Of a stretch of 5,202 bases of DNA, positions 1 to 5,097 are shown piece by piece. Source of the DNA: Bauldia sp. (GTDB lineage: Bacteria > Pseudomonadota > Alphaproteobacteria > Rhizobiales > Kaistiaceae). Position 1 is the first letter of the stretch; each line of letters starts with the position of its first letter. The stretch lies in contig JAGRKY010000414.1 in assembly GCA_020442095.1 (NCBI GenBank), forward strand, positions 1 through 5,202, written 5' to 3'. The translations under genes were made by a program, and so were the position numbers. The notes under the pieces are model-generated. The model made no database searches. It was not told where the DNA came from and worked only from the letters and a program-made list of their open reading frames with translations.

Positions 1-470
1 TGGTCGAGCGAACCCCAGTTGACGCCGATGCGGACCGGCTTGCCGTGGCGGGCGGCGATCTCGATCAGGGTCGCGAACTGGCGATCCTTCTTCTCGCCGA
101 AGCCGACATTGCCGGGGTTGATGCGGTACTTGTCGAGCGCTTCGGCGCAGGCCGGATGGTCGGTGAGCAGCTTGTGGCCGATATAGTGGAAGTCGCCGAT
201 CAGCGGCACATGGATGCCGCGTTGCGCCAGCCGGTCGCGGATATGGGGGACGGCGGCCGCCGCCTCGTCGCGATCGACGGTGATCCTGACCAGCTCCGAG
301 CCGGCGCGGGCAAGCGCCGCGACCTGGCGCGTGGTCTCCTCGATATCGGCGGTGTCGGTATTGGTCATCGACTGGACGACGATCGGCGCATCGCCGCCGA
401 CCGTGACGCCGCCGACATCGACGCCGACGGTGCGGTGACGGGGCAACGGTTCGGTAAGATAATCCGTCAT
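1..470 (-). CDS. ispG: 4-hydroxy-3-methylbut-2-en-1-yl diphosphate synthase, N-terminal part (cut by window edge)
   Basis: IspG (GcpE) carries out the penultimate step of the MEP isoprenoid pathway in the cytosol: reductive conversion of the cyclic diphosphate MEcPP to HMBPP, using a 4Fe-4S cluster. The first 156 codons are present and cover most of the N-terminal TIM-barrel domain. Visible signatures are [10 protein letters not shown] (residues 29-38), VPLIGDFHY (88-96), YRINPGNVG (115-123) and RIGVNWGSL (147-155), which line up in order with the E. coli protein. The C-terminal cluster-binding domain with its cysteines lies outside the window, so integrity cannot be judged. The ATG at 470 is chosen because the next ATG upstream (481) is out of frame and stops after four codons. 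A TTG two codons upstream is in frame, and no strong Shine-Dalgarno is seen for either. It is transcribed away from the first patatin gene. Confidence 0.95.
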   Translation of the reverse strand, partial: MTDYLTEPLPRHRTVGVDVGGVTVGGDAPIVVQSMTNTDTADIEETTRQVAALARAGSELVRITVDRDEAAAAVPHIRDRLAQRGIHVPLIGDFHYIGHKLLTDHPACAEALDKYRINPGNVGFGEKKDRQFATLIEIAARHGKPVRIGVNWGSLD

Positions 471-590
471 ATCCAAGGCATATGATCCGTTGTGCGGTGC
501 AGCAGCAGGCTGACAACGCGAGGATAATCGCGAGAGACATTAACACGTCCGGGGCAGACTTTCCCCGGTTCCGCGGTGGAAATGGTCAAT
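471..590. promoter_or_regulatory. Divergent intergenic region between ispG and the first patatin gene, with inverted repeats
   Basis: These 120 bases must carry the start signals for two divergent genes. Three inverted repeats are visible. GTTGT (489-493) pairs with ACAAC (513-517), with CAGC/GCTG (500-503 / 509-512) nested inside. CGCGA (517-521) pairs with TCGCG (528-532) around GGATAA. CCGGGG (549-554) pairs with CCCCGG (563-568). No convincing -35/-10 pair stands out in either direction. A TTGTCA on the minus strand (complement of 511-516) could be a -35 for ispG, but no good -10 follows at the right distance. The regulatory role is inferred only from position. Confidence 0.45.
549..568 (+). 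repeat. Perfect 6-bp inverted repeat upstream of the first patatin gene
   Basis: CCGGGG and CCCCGG are separated by CAGACTTT. The right arm ends 22 bases before the preferred ATG at 591 and 6 bases before the possible ribosome binding site GGTGGA (575-580). As RNA this would be a stable GC hairpin in the leader; as DNA it could be an operator. There is no run of T after it, so a factor-independent terminator is unlikely. Confidence 0.5.
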
Positions 591-1619
591 ATGACGGGCA
601 AGCGCAAGCCGGAAACCAAACCCGTCAAGCTTGCGCTGCAGGGCGGCGGCGCGATCGGCGCCTTTACCTGGGGCGTGCTCGACTACTTCCTTGAAGACGG
701 CCGTGTCCGTTTCGAGGCCGTCTCCGGCGCAAGCGCCGGGGCGATGAATGCCGTGGTGCTGGCCGATGGCCTCGCCCGCGACGGGGCGGACGGCGCCCGC
801 CGGCAGCTCGAGCAGTTCTGGCTGGGGGTGAGCCGGCAGGACATGCTGACAAGCGGCGCGCGCGAAGTCCTCGCCGCTTTCTACAAGACGTGGCGGATGC
901 CGGGCTTCTCGCCCTATGGCGCGCTCAAGCAGTTCGCTTCGCTCGCCTCGCCCTATAACTTCAATCCGTTCAACGTCAATCCGCTGATCAACCTGGTCGA
1001 GGACCTGGTCGACTTCGAGGCCGTCCGGAAGCTCGAATCGATGAAGGTCCACGTTTCGGCGACCAACGTCGAGACCGGCAAAGTGCGGGTCTTTTCCGGC
1101 GACGAGCTCGACGCCGCGACCGTCATGGCCTCCGCCTGCCTGCCGTTCCTCTTCCAGGCGGTCAAGAAAGACGGCGAGGCCTACTGGGACGGCGGCTATG
1201 CCGGCAACCCTTCGCTGTGGCCGTTCTTCGAGGAGCCGGGATCGGACATCATGCTCATCCAGCTCGATCCGATGATCGAGCAGGCGTTGCCCGGGTCGCC
1301 GGAGGAGATCCTCGACCGGATCCGGTCGATGACCTTCAACAACCCGCTGCTCCACGACCTGCGCGCCATGCTGCTGATCCACAAGCTCGCCGACGCCTAC
1401 GGGCTCGACCGCGCGCGTTACCCGCGCAGCCGCGTCCATCGCATCGACGCCAGCGCGACGCTCGACGCCGCGCAGACCAGCCGGACGCTCGATGTCAGCC
1501 GCAGCTTCTTCGAGGACCTGCGCGACGCCGGCCGGGCGGCGGCGCAGGACTGGCTCGGCCGGCACTTCGATGACCTCGGCGTCAGGGACACCGTCGACAT
1601 CGAGGCGGAATTCACATGA
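591..1619 (+). CDS. Patatin-like phospholipase/esterase, first of tandem pair (canonical GASAG elbow)
   Basis: This 342-residue protein is a patatin-family serine hydrolase, expected to cleave acyl esters with a Ser-Asp dyad. The glycine-rich oxyanion loop is QGGGAIGAF (residues 17-25), the nucleophile elbow is GASAG (46-50, Ser48), and the second catalytic residue lies in the DGG motif (Asp200), within YWDGGYAGNPSLWPFF. There is no obvious signal peptide or membrane segment, so it is probably cytosolic or peripherally bound to lipid or granules. Ile22 sits where the two other patatins here have His. The block YNFNPFNVNP (122-131) is, as I recall, typical of the PatD-type group. In-frame starts exist at GTG 576 and ATG 582; ATG 591 is preferred because GGTGGA (575-580) lies 10 bases before it. 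Its stop overlaps the next gene by 4 bases (ATGA), which implies co-transcription and coupled translation. The true substrate is unknown. Confidence 0.9.
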   Translation: MTGKRKPETKPVKLALQGGGAIGAFTWGVLDYFLEDGRVRFEAVSGASAGAMNAVVLADGLARDGADGARRQLEQFWLGVSRQDMLTSGAREVLAAFYKTWRMPGFSPYGALKQFASLASPYNFNPFNVNPLINLVEDLVDFEAVRKLESMKVHVSATNVETGKVRVFSGDELDAATVMASACLPFLFQAVKKDGEAYWDGGYAGNPSLWPFFEEPGSDIMLIQLDPMIEQALPGSPEEILDRIRSMTFNNPLLHDLRAMLLIHKLADAYGLDRARYPRSRVHRIDASATLDAAQTSRTLDVSRSFFEDLRDAGRAAAQDWLGRHFDDLGVRDTVDIEAEFT

Positions 1620-2632
1620 GCGGGATGGAGCAGGCCAGGCCGATCAACCTCGCCCTGCAGGGCGGCGGCGGGCACGGCGCCTTCGCCTGGGGCGTCCTCG
1701 ACAGGCTGCTCGAGACCGGCCAGCTCGCGATCGACGCGATCTCGGCGACAAGCGGCGGCGCGATGAACGCGGCGGTGATGATCGACGGGCTGGAGCGAGG
1801 CGGCCCGGACCTGGCGCGGACGAATCTCGAGGCCTTCTGGCACGGGGTCAGCGACAACGAGGCGATGCTGGCATCGGCCGACCGTTATATCCGCGTGATG
1901 ATGCGGGACTGGATCCAGGGCGGCATGGCCGATGTCGGACGGTTCAGCGGCCTGATGGAGGTTTCGGAAGCGCTGCCGATGGCGGCCAATCCGCTGGGGT
2001 CGATCCTCGAATCGCTGGTCGATTTCGAGCGTTTCCGTCGACGCCAGAAAAACCCGCTCTTCGTGTCGGCGACCAATGTCCGGACCGGAAAGGCAAAGTT
2101 ATTCTCGGGCGGCGACGTGACGGCCGAGGTGATCATGGCCTCCGGCTGCCTGCCCTATCTCTTCCCGTCGGTCGAGATCGACGGCGCGGCCTATTGGGAC
2201 GGAGGCTATTCCAGCAATCCCTCGCTGTGGCCGTTCTTCCATGGCGGCGGGACGCGGGACGTCCTGCTGGTCCGCCTCTATCCGGCGCGGCGCGTCGGCA
2301 TCCCCCGGGAGCCGAAGCATATCCTCACCCGGATCAACGAGATCACCTTCGACAACGCGCTGCTCCAGGAATTGCGCGCCATCGCCTTCGTCAATCGCCT
2401 CGTCGACGAGAAGGCCTTCGGGGCGAGCGACTACGAGCGCCACCGCCTGCACAGGATCGACCCGCTGCCGGCGACCGTCGATCACGGGGACAAGCACTGG
2501 GTCGACAACAGCTGGGACTATTTCGTCAGGCTCCGCGATGCCGGCCGGGATGCAGCGAGTGCATGGCTTGTCGAGAACTGCGACGACGTCGGCGTGCGCG
2601 GGACGTTCGATCCCGCGGCGGAGTTCGCCTGA
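1616..2632 (+). CDS. Patatin-like phospholipase/esterase, second of tandem pair (variant ATSGG elbow)
   Basis: This 338-residue paralogue aligns with the preceding gene over its whole length. The oxyanion loop is QGGGGHGAF (residues 15-23). The elbow reads ATSGG (44-48, Ser46), so the usual first Gly of GxSxG is Ala, and Gly follows the serine where the neighbour has Ala. The catalytic Asp195 is in YWDGGYSSNPSLWPFF, 14 of 16 residues identical to the neighbour. The segment from about residue 88 to 130 differs strongly and lacks the FNPFNVNP block, which suggests a different cap or substrate pocket. The C-terminal stretch around LRDAGRDAASAWL is shared. ATG 1616 is chosen because it overlaps the upstream stop and has GAGGCGGA (1602-1609) ahead of it; ATG 1625 is an alternative. 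No signal peptide is seen. The fold and dyad imply an active hydrolase, but the altered elbow leaves some doubt. Confidence 0.88.
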   Translation: MSGMEQARPINLALQGGGGHGAFAWGVLDRLLETGQLAIDAISATSGGAMNAAVMIDGLERGGPDLARTNLEAFWHGVSDNEAMLASADRYIRVMMRDWIQGGMADVGRFSGLMEVSEALPMAANPLGSILESLVDFERFRRRQKNPLFVSATNVRTGKAKLFSGGDVTAEVIMASGCLPYLFPSVEIDGAAYWDGGYSSNPSLWPFFHGGGTRDVLLVRLYPARRVGIPREPKHILTRINEITFDNALLQELRAIAFVNRLVDEKAFGASDYERHRLHRIDPLPATVDHGDKHWVDNSWDYFVRLRDAGRDAASAWLVENCDDVGVRGTFDPAAEFA

Positions 2633-2650
2633 GGCGCCGGGAGGCGCTCA
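2630..2650 (+). terminator. Hairpin at the stop codon of the second patatin gene (weak terminator candidate)
   Basis: The stop codon TGA begins an 8-bp stem. TGAG (2630-2633) pairs with CTCA (2647-2650) and CGCC (2635-2638) with GGCG (2643-2646), with one bulged G and a GGGA loop. No T-run follows, so classical factor-independent termination is not supported. It could instead protect the 3' end or attenuate read-through into the cyclase gene. The rest of the 162-base gap (2633-2794) holds no gene and no promoter that I can support. Confidence 0.35.
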
Positions 2651-2782
2651 GGACCCCTCTCCACGACCTCGCGGGTCGCGAAGAAGCAGGTCGCGTGCTA
2701 CCGTTTGCCGCCGGCGCCAATTTTCACGCTCAGGGCCATCTCGTTTGCTTTCGCCCCGCTGCCCGGTCGCATGAACCTCAAG

Positions 2783-2787
2783 AAGGG
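2783..2787 (+). promoter_or_regulatory. Ribosome binding site fixing the cyclase start
   Basis: AAGGG lies 7 bases before the ATG at 2795, a good Shine-Dalgarno. This favours 2795 over the in-frame upstream ATG at 2771 and TTG at 2705. Confidence 0.65.
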
Positions 2788-2794
2788 AAATTCC

Positions 2795-3598
2795 ATGCCG
2801 AAGATCGACACCGACCTGATGCGGATCATCGACCTGGAGTTTCCGCGCACCGCCGGGATGCCGGAATTCCCGACACACAAGCCGGCCTTTGCCTTCACCC
2901 TTTACCACCGGCACGACGACAAGCTGGGCAGCAGCGGAATCCGCAGCAGCGCCTTCGGGCAGCTCCATGGCACCGAGCATGCCGGGACGCATATCGACGC
3001 GCTCAGTCATCAGGCGGAGTGCATGGCCCTGCACGGCGGCGTGGCAGTGACGCCGGAGGTCCAGACGCCGACCGGATTCACCGCCCTGGGCGCGGAGCAT
3101 CTTCCGCCGATCTTCGCCGACGGCGTACTTCTGGACGTGGCCAGCCTGAAAGGCGTCAGGTCCCTCGAGCCGCGTTATGCCGTGACGGCAAAGGATCTCG
3201 CCGACTGCTGCGATCGACAGAACGTGACCGTCGAACCGGGATCGGTGGTCCTGGTCAATCTCGGCAACGGGCACTACTGGGGGGATGAATCGCGTTACCT
3301 CGATGCCGCCGGCATGGACCGATCGGCCTCCGAGTGGCTGATCGAGAAAGACGTGCTCGCCGTCGGCGCGGACAACATATGCTGGGACCTGGTCGAATCC
3401 TGGGATGACGGGTTGAACTGCAATCTTCCCGGCCATCTCCTGCTGCTGGTCCGGTCGGGAATATTCATCATGGAGAACCTGAACCTGATCGAGCTGACCG
3501 CGACCGGCCAGTCCCGGTTCGTTTTCGTCACCGTGCCACTCAAGTTTGTCGGTGCGACCGGCTCGCCAATCCGACCCCTCGCCTTCGTCGCGAAATAG
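2795..3598 (+). CDS. Cyclase-family metal-dependent hydrolase (kynurenine formamidase / isatin hydrolase-like)
   Basis: This 267-residue protein belongs to the putative cyclase family, whose characterised members hydrolyse amide or lactam bonds (kynurenine formamidase, isatin hydrolase) using Mn or Zn. The metal signature HxGTHxDxxxH is present as HAGTHIDALSH (residues 62-72), giving His62, His66, Asp68 and His72. Other family marks are VLLDVASL (111-118), VLVNLGNGHYW (152-162, where many relatives have RTGW), VGAD (190-193) and the C-terminal LLLLVRSGIFIMENLNLIEL (215-234). No signal peptide is seen, so it is probably cytosolic. No kynureninase or tryptophan dioxygenase gene is in view, so I do not assign kynB. 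It follows the patatins on the same strand after 162 bases with its own good ribosome site, so co-transcription is uncertain. Two sampled lines are near 60-63% G+C, lower than a 73% line in bdhA. The substrate is unknown. Confidence 0.85.
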   Translation: MPKIDTDLMRIIDLEFPRTAGMPEFPTHKPAFAFTLYHRHDDKLGSSGIRSSAFGQLHGTEHAGTHIDALSHQAECMALHGGVAVTPEVQTPTGFTALGAEHLPPIFADGVLLDVASLKGVRSLEPRYAVTAKDLADCCDRQNVTVEPGSVVLVNLGNGHYWGDESRYLDAAGMDRSASEWLIEKDVLAVGADNICWDLVESWDDGLNCNLPGHLLLLVRSGIFIMENLNLIELTATGQSRFVFVTVPLKFVGATGSPIRPLAFVAK

Positions 3599-3624
3599 CC
3601 CGCCATTTGCCGGTTGCCGTTTCG

Positions 3625-3654
3625 ACGACCTGCCGCGCGCCCAGAGCTGGTCGT
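3625..3654. terminator. Inverted repeat between convergent cyclase and zur genes
   Basis: ACGACC (3625-3630) pairs with GGTCGT (3649-3654), with CCAG/CTGG (3641-3644 / 3647-3650) nested in the interval. It sits in the 72-base gap between two convergent stop codons, where a bidirectional terminator is expected. No T-run flanks it on either strand, so the terminator role rests mainly on position. Confidence 0.3.
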
Positions 3655-3670
3655 GATCCGCCGTGCGCGC

Positions 3671-4162
3671 TCAGCCCTGACGGCAGTTGGCGCAGAGGCC
3701 GTGGATCTCGACGACCGGGGTGGTCGGCGCGAAGCCGACCGCGTCGGTGACGTCGGCGATGATGTGGCCGAGATCGGCGGAGGAGGCCTCGCCCGCCGCG
3801 CCGCATTTGTCGCAGAGCAGGAAGACCGTCGCCTCGTCGGTGCAATCGGCGCCGCGGTCGCAGGCGACATAGGCGTTCCGCGACTCGATGCGATGGGCGA
3901 AGCGGTGCTCGACGAGGAAATCGAGGGCGCGATAGACCGAAACCGGGGCGGGGCGGTGGCCCTCGGCGCCGAGCCTGTCGATGACGTCATAGGCGGAGGC
4001 GGGAACATGGCTCTGGAGCAGCGCCGCCAGCACTTCCTGGCGCCGCTCGGTGAAGCGCAGGCCCTCGGCATCGCAGATCTCGCGGGCATGGCTGATGGCG
4101 TCCGCGGCGCAGCGACGGTGGTCGTGCTTGCGATGTTCCAGTATCGGGCTGACGTTTGCCAT
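3671..4162 (-). CDS. zur: Fur-family zinc uptake regulator Zur
   Basis: This 163-residue protein matches Zur rather than Fur, PerR or Irr. In family members Zn(II) drives dimer binding to operators that repress zinc import genes. The winged-helix DNA-binding region spans about residues 18-100: LRFTERRQEVL (35-45), SAYDVIDRL (56-64) and PVSVYRALDFLVEH (73-86) follow E. coli Zur closely. The structural zinc site is two CxxC pairs, Cys117/Cys120 and Cys157/Cys160, within LLCDKCG and HGLCANC. Regulatory-site residues corresponding to E. coli His77, Cys88 and Glu111 appear as His90, Cys101 and Glu125. The E. coli His96 region here reads GADCTDEA with no histidine, so Cys107 may substitute. ATG 4162 is chosen because GAAGG (complement of 4167-4171) lies 4 bases upstream; an in-frame GTG at 4216 is less likely. 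It is divergent from bdhA and convergent with the cyclase gene. No znu transporter gene is in view. Confidence 0.9.
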   Translation of the reverse strand: MANVSPILEHRKHDHRRCAADAISHAREICDAEGLRFTERRQEVLAALLQSHVPASAYDVIDRLGAEGHRPAPVSVYRALDFLVEHRFAHRIESRNAYVACDRGADCTDEATVFLLCDKCGAAGEASSADLGHIIADVTDAVGFAPTTPVVEIHGLCANCRQG

Positions 4163-4213
4163 TGCGCCTTCGTCTCCGGCCGACTTTCGGACCCGGCTTG
4201 CCGGTCTTTGTAA

Positions 4214-4232
4214 CACAGGCGTCGTCGCTGTG
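4214..4232. repeat. 19-bp operator-like palindrome CACAG-N9-CTGTG
   Basis: Two perfectly complementary 5-base arms flank nine bases in the zur-proximal half of the divergent region, 52 bases upstream of the zur ATG. The spacing would suit a dimeric regulator contacting successive major grooves. Function is inferred only from symmetry and position. Confidence 0.35.
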
Positions 4233-4260
4233 CGGGATGGTGTTGATGCTGCGACGCAAT

Positions 4261-4286
4261 ATATAAGTGCCCACGGAATATAAGTG
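4261..4286 (+). repeat. Direct repeat ATATAAGTG x2, 17-base period
   Basis: Identical 9-base copies lie at 4261-4269 and 4278-4286, each followed by C or G and then C. They are in the AT-rich patch 29 to 54 bases upstream of the bdhA ATG. Each contains TATAAG, which resembles a -10 hexamer, so the pair could be two promoter elements or two regulator half-sites. Confidence 0.5.
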
Positions 4287-4303
4287 GCCTTGGGCCAAAT
4301 TTC

Positions 4304-4308
4304 AGGAG
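4304..4308 (+). promoter_or_regulatory. Ribosome binding site of bdhA
   Basis: AGGAG lies 6 bases before the ATG at 4315, near-ideal spacing. It rules in 4315 over an in-frame GTG at 4267, and gives the usual family N-terminus MLKGKTALVTG. Confidence 0.8.
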
Positions 4309-4314
4309 CGGATC

Positions 4315-5097
4315 ATGCTTAAAGGTAAGACCGCGCTGGTCACCGGATCGACCAGCGGCATCGGACTCGCCATCGCCGGCGCCATGGCGCGCGAGGGCGC
4401 GAACGTCGTCCTCAACGGCTTCGGCGACGCGGCCCAGATCGAGACGATCCGCTCGGAAATGGCCGGCGACAACGGCGTCACGGTCCGCTACTCGCCGGCC
4501 GACATGACCAAGCCGGACGAGATCGCCGCGATGATGGCCGATGCCGAGAAGGAATTCGGCGCGATCGACGTGCTCTGCAACAATGCCGGCATCCAGTTCG
4601 TCTCGCCGATCGACGAATTCCCGGTCGAGAAGTGGAACGCGATCATCGCCATCAACCTCTCCTCGTCCTTCCACACCATTCGCGCGGCCCTGCCGGCGAT
4701 GAAGAAACAAGGCTGGGGCCGGATCATCCAGGTGGCGAGCGCCCATGCGCTGGTCGCCTCGCCCTTCAAGAGCGCCTATGTGGCGGCGAAGCACGGCATC
4801 GCCGGGCTGACCAAGACGGTCGCGCTGGAAGTGGCGCAGCAGGGCATCACCATCAACGCCATCTGCCCGGGCTATGTCTGGACGCCGCTGGTCGAGAAGC
4901 AGATCCCCGATACGGCGAAGGCGCGTGGGATCAGCGAGGAAGAGGTGAAGCGCGACGTGATGCTCGCGGCGCAGCCGACCAAGGAATTCGTCACGGTCGA
5001 GGAGCTGGCGGCGCTGGCGGTCTTCCTGACGACAGACGCGGCGCGGAACATCACCGGCACGATGCTGCCGGTCGATGGCGGCTGGACGGCGGCGTGA
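4315..5097 (+). CDS. bdhA: D-3-hydroxybutyrate dehydrogenase (classical SDR)
   Basis: BdhA oxidises (R)-3-hydroxybutyrate to acetoacetate with NAD+ in the cytosol, the step that feeds PHB breakdown products into central metabolism. The 260 residues match the usual family length. The Rossmann cofactor motif is TGSTSGIG (10-17) and NNAG is at 89-92. The catalytic tetrad Asn114, Ser142, Tyr155, Lys159 falls at the same numbers as in the Pseudomonas fragi enzyme. Substrate residues that I recall from that structure are also present: Gln94, His144, Lys152, Gln196 and Trp257. Its Trp187 is Tyr here (PGYVWTPLV, 185-193). The start is supported by a strong AGGAG. The stop overlaps the following patatin gene by GTGA, so the two are very likely an operon and translationally coupled. 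Another SDR such as a 3-oxoacyl-ACP reductase is much less likely given the His144/Lys152/Gln196 set. Confidence 0.95.
   Translation: MLKGKTALVTGSTSGIGLAIAGAMAREGANVVLNGFGDAAQIETIRSEMAGDNGVTVRYSPADMTKPDEIAAMMADAEKEFGAIDVLCNNAGIQFVSPIDEFPVEKWNAIIAINLSSSFHTIRAALPAMKKQGWGRIIQVASAHALVASPFKSAYVAAKHGIAGLTKTVALEVAQQGITINAICPGYVWTPLVEKQIPDTAKARGISEEEVKRDVMLAAQPTKEFVTVEELAALAVFLTTDAARNITGTMLPVDGGWTAA

Larger units (their letters stand above)
4163..4314. promoter_or_regulatory. Divergent zur / bdhA intergenic regulatory region
   Basis: These 152 bases separate two divergent genes and contain the most AT-rich stretch of the window (about 4258-4286). Visible elements are CACAG-N9-CTGTG (4214-4232), the small palindrome TGCG-A-CGCA (4250-4258), a direct repeat ATATAAGTG at 4261 and 4278, and TGGCC-TTG-GGCCA (4285-4297) just before the bdhA ribosome site. 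GCGTCG (4219-4224) is also complementary to CGACGC (4252-4257). The TATAAG cores could be -10 elements for bdhA, but neither has a good -35 at 16-18 bases. I could not find a sequence matching the AT-rich Zur box that I recall, so zur autoregulation is not supported by eye. Confidence 0.5.

Noticed and set aside
45..485. A 146-codon open frame on the plus strand opposite ispG
   Set aside because: The minus strand here encodes unmistakable IspG motifs; the plus-strand frame is its antisense shadow.
540..1565. A 341-codon minus-strand open frame opposite the first patatin
   Set aside because: It has no motifs, is rich in Arg, Glu, His and Val as expected of an antisense reading, and lies entirely within a well-supported plus-strand gene.
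591..2632. A patatin-effector antiphage system of the CBASS type (CapV-like)
   Set aside because: No CD-NTase, ubiquitin-like or HORMA/TRIP13 accessory gene is present. The proteins resemble the metabolic PatD-type group, and the neighbours are housekeeping genes.
1492..3288. A 598-codon open frame on the plus strand across the second patatin and part of the cyclase gene
   Set aside because: Its product is Arg/Ala/Gly-rich low-complexity sequence with no family motifs, and it overlaps two genes with clear motifs in another frame. High G+C removes stop codons and creates such shadows.
4163..4216. An N-terminal extension of zur to GTG 4216
   Set aside because: The extra 18 residues are not typical of the family, and ATG 4162 has a suitable purine-rich ribosome site.
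4200..4300. A Zur box controlling zur and bdhA
   Set aside because: No sequence close to the AT-rich palindromic Zur operator I recall can be seen. The AT-rich patch is a direct repeat, not an inverted one.
4267..4314. An N-terminal extension of bdhA from GTG 4267
   Set aside because: The frame is open, but the added residues are not family-like and a near-ideal AGGAG precedes ATG 4315.
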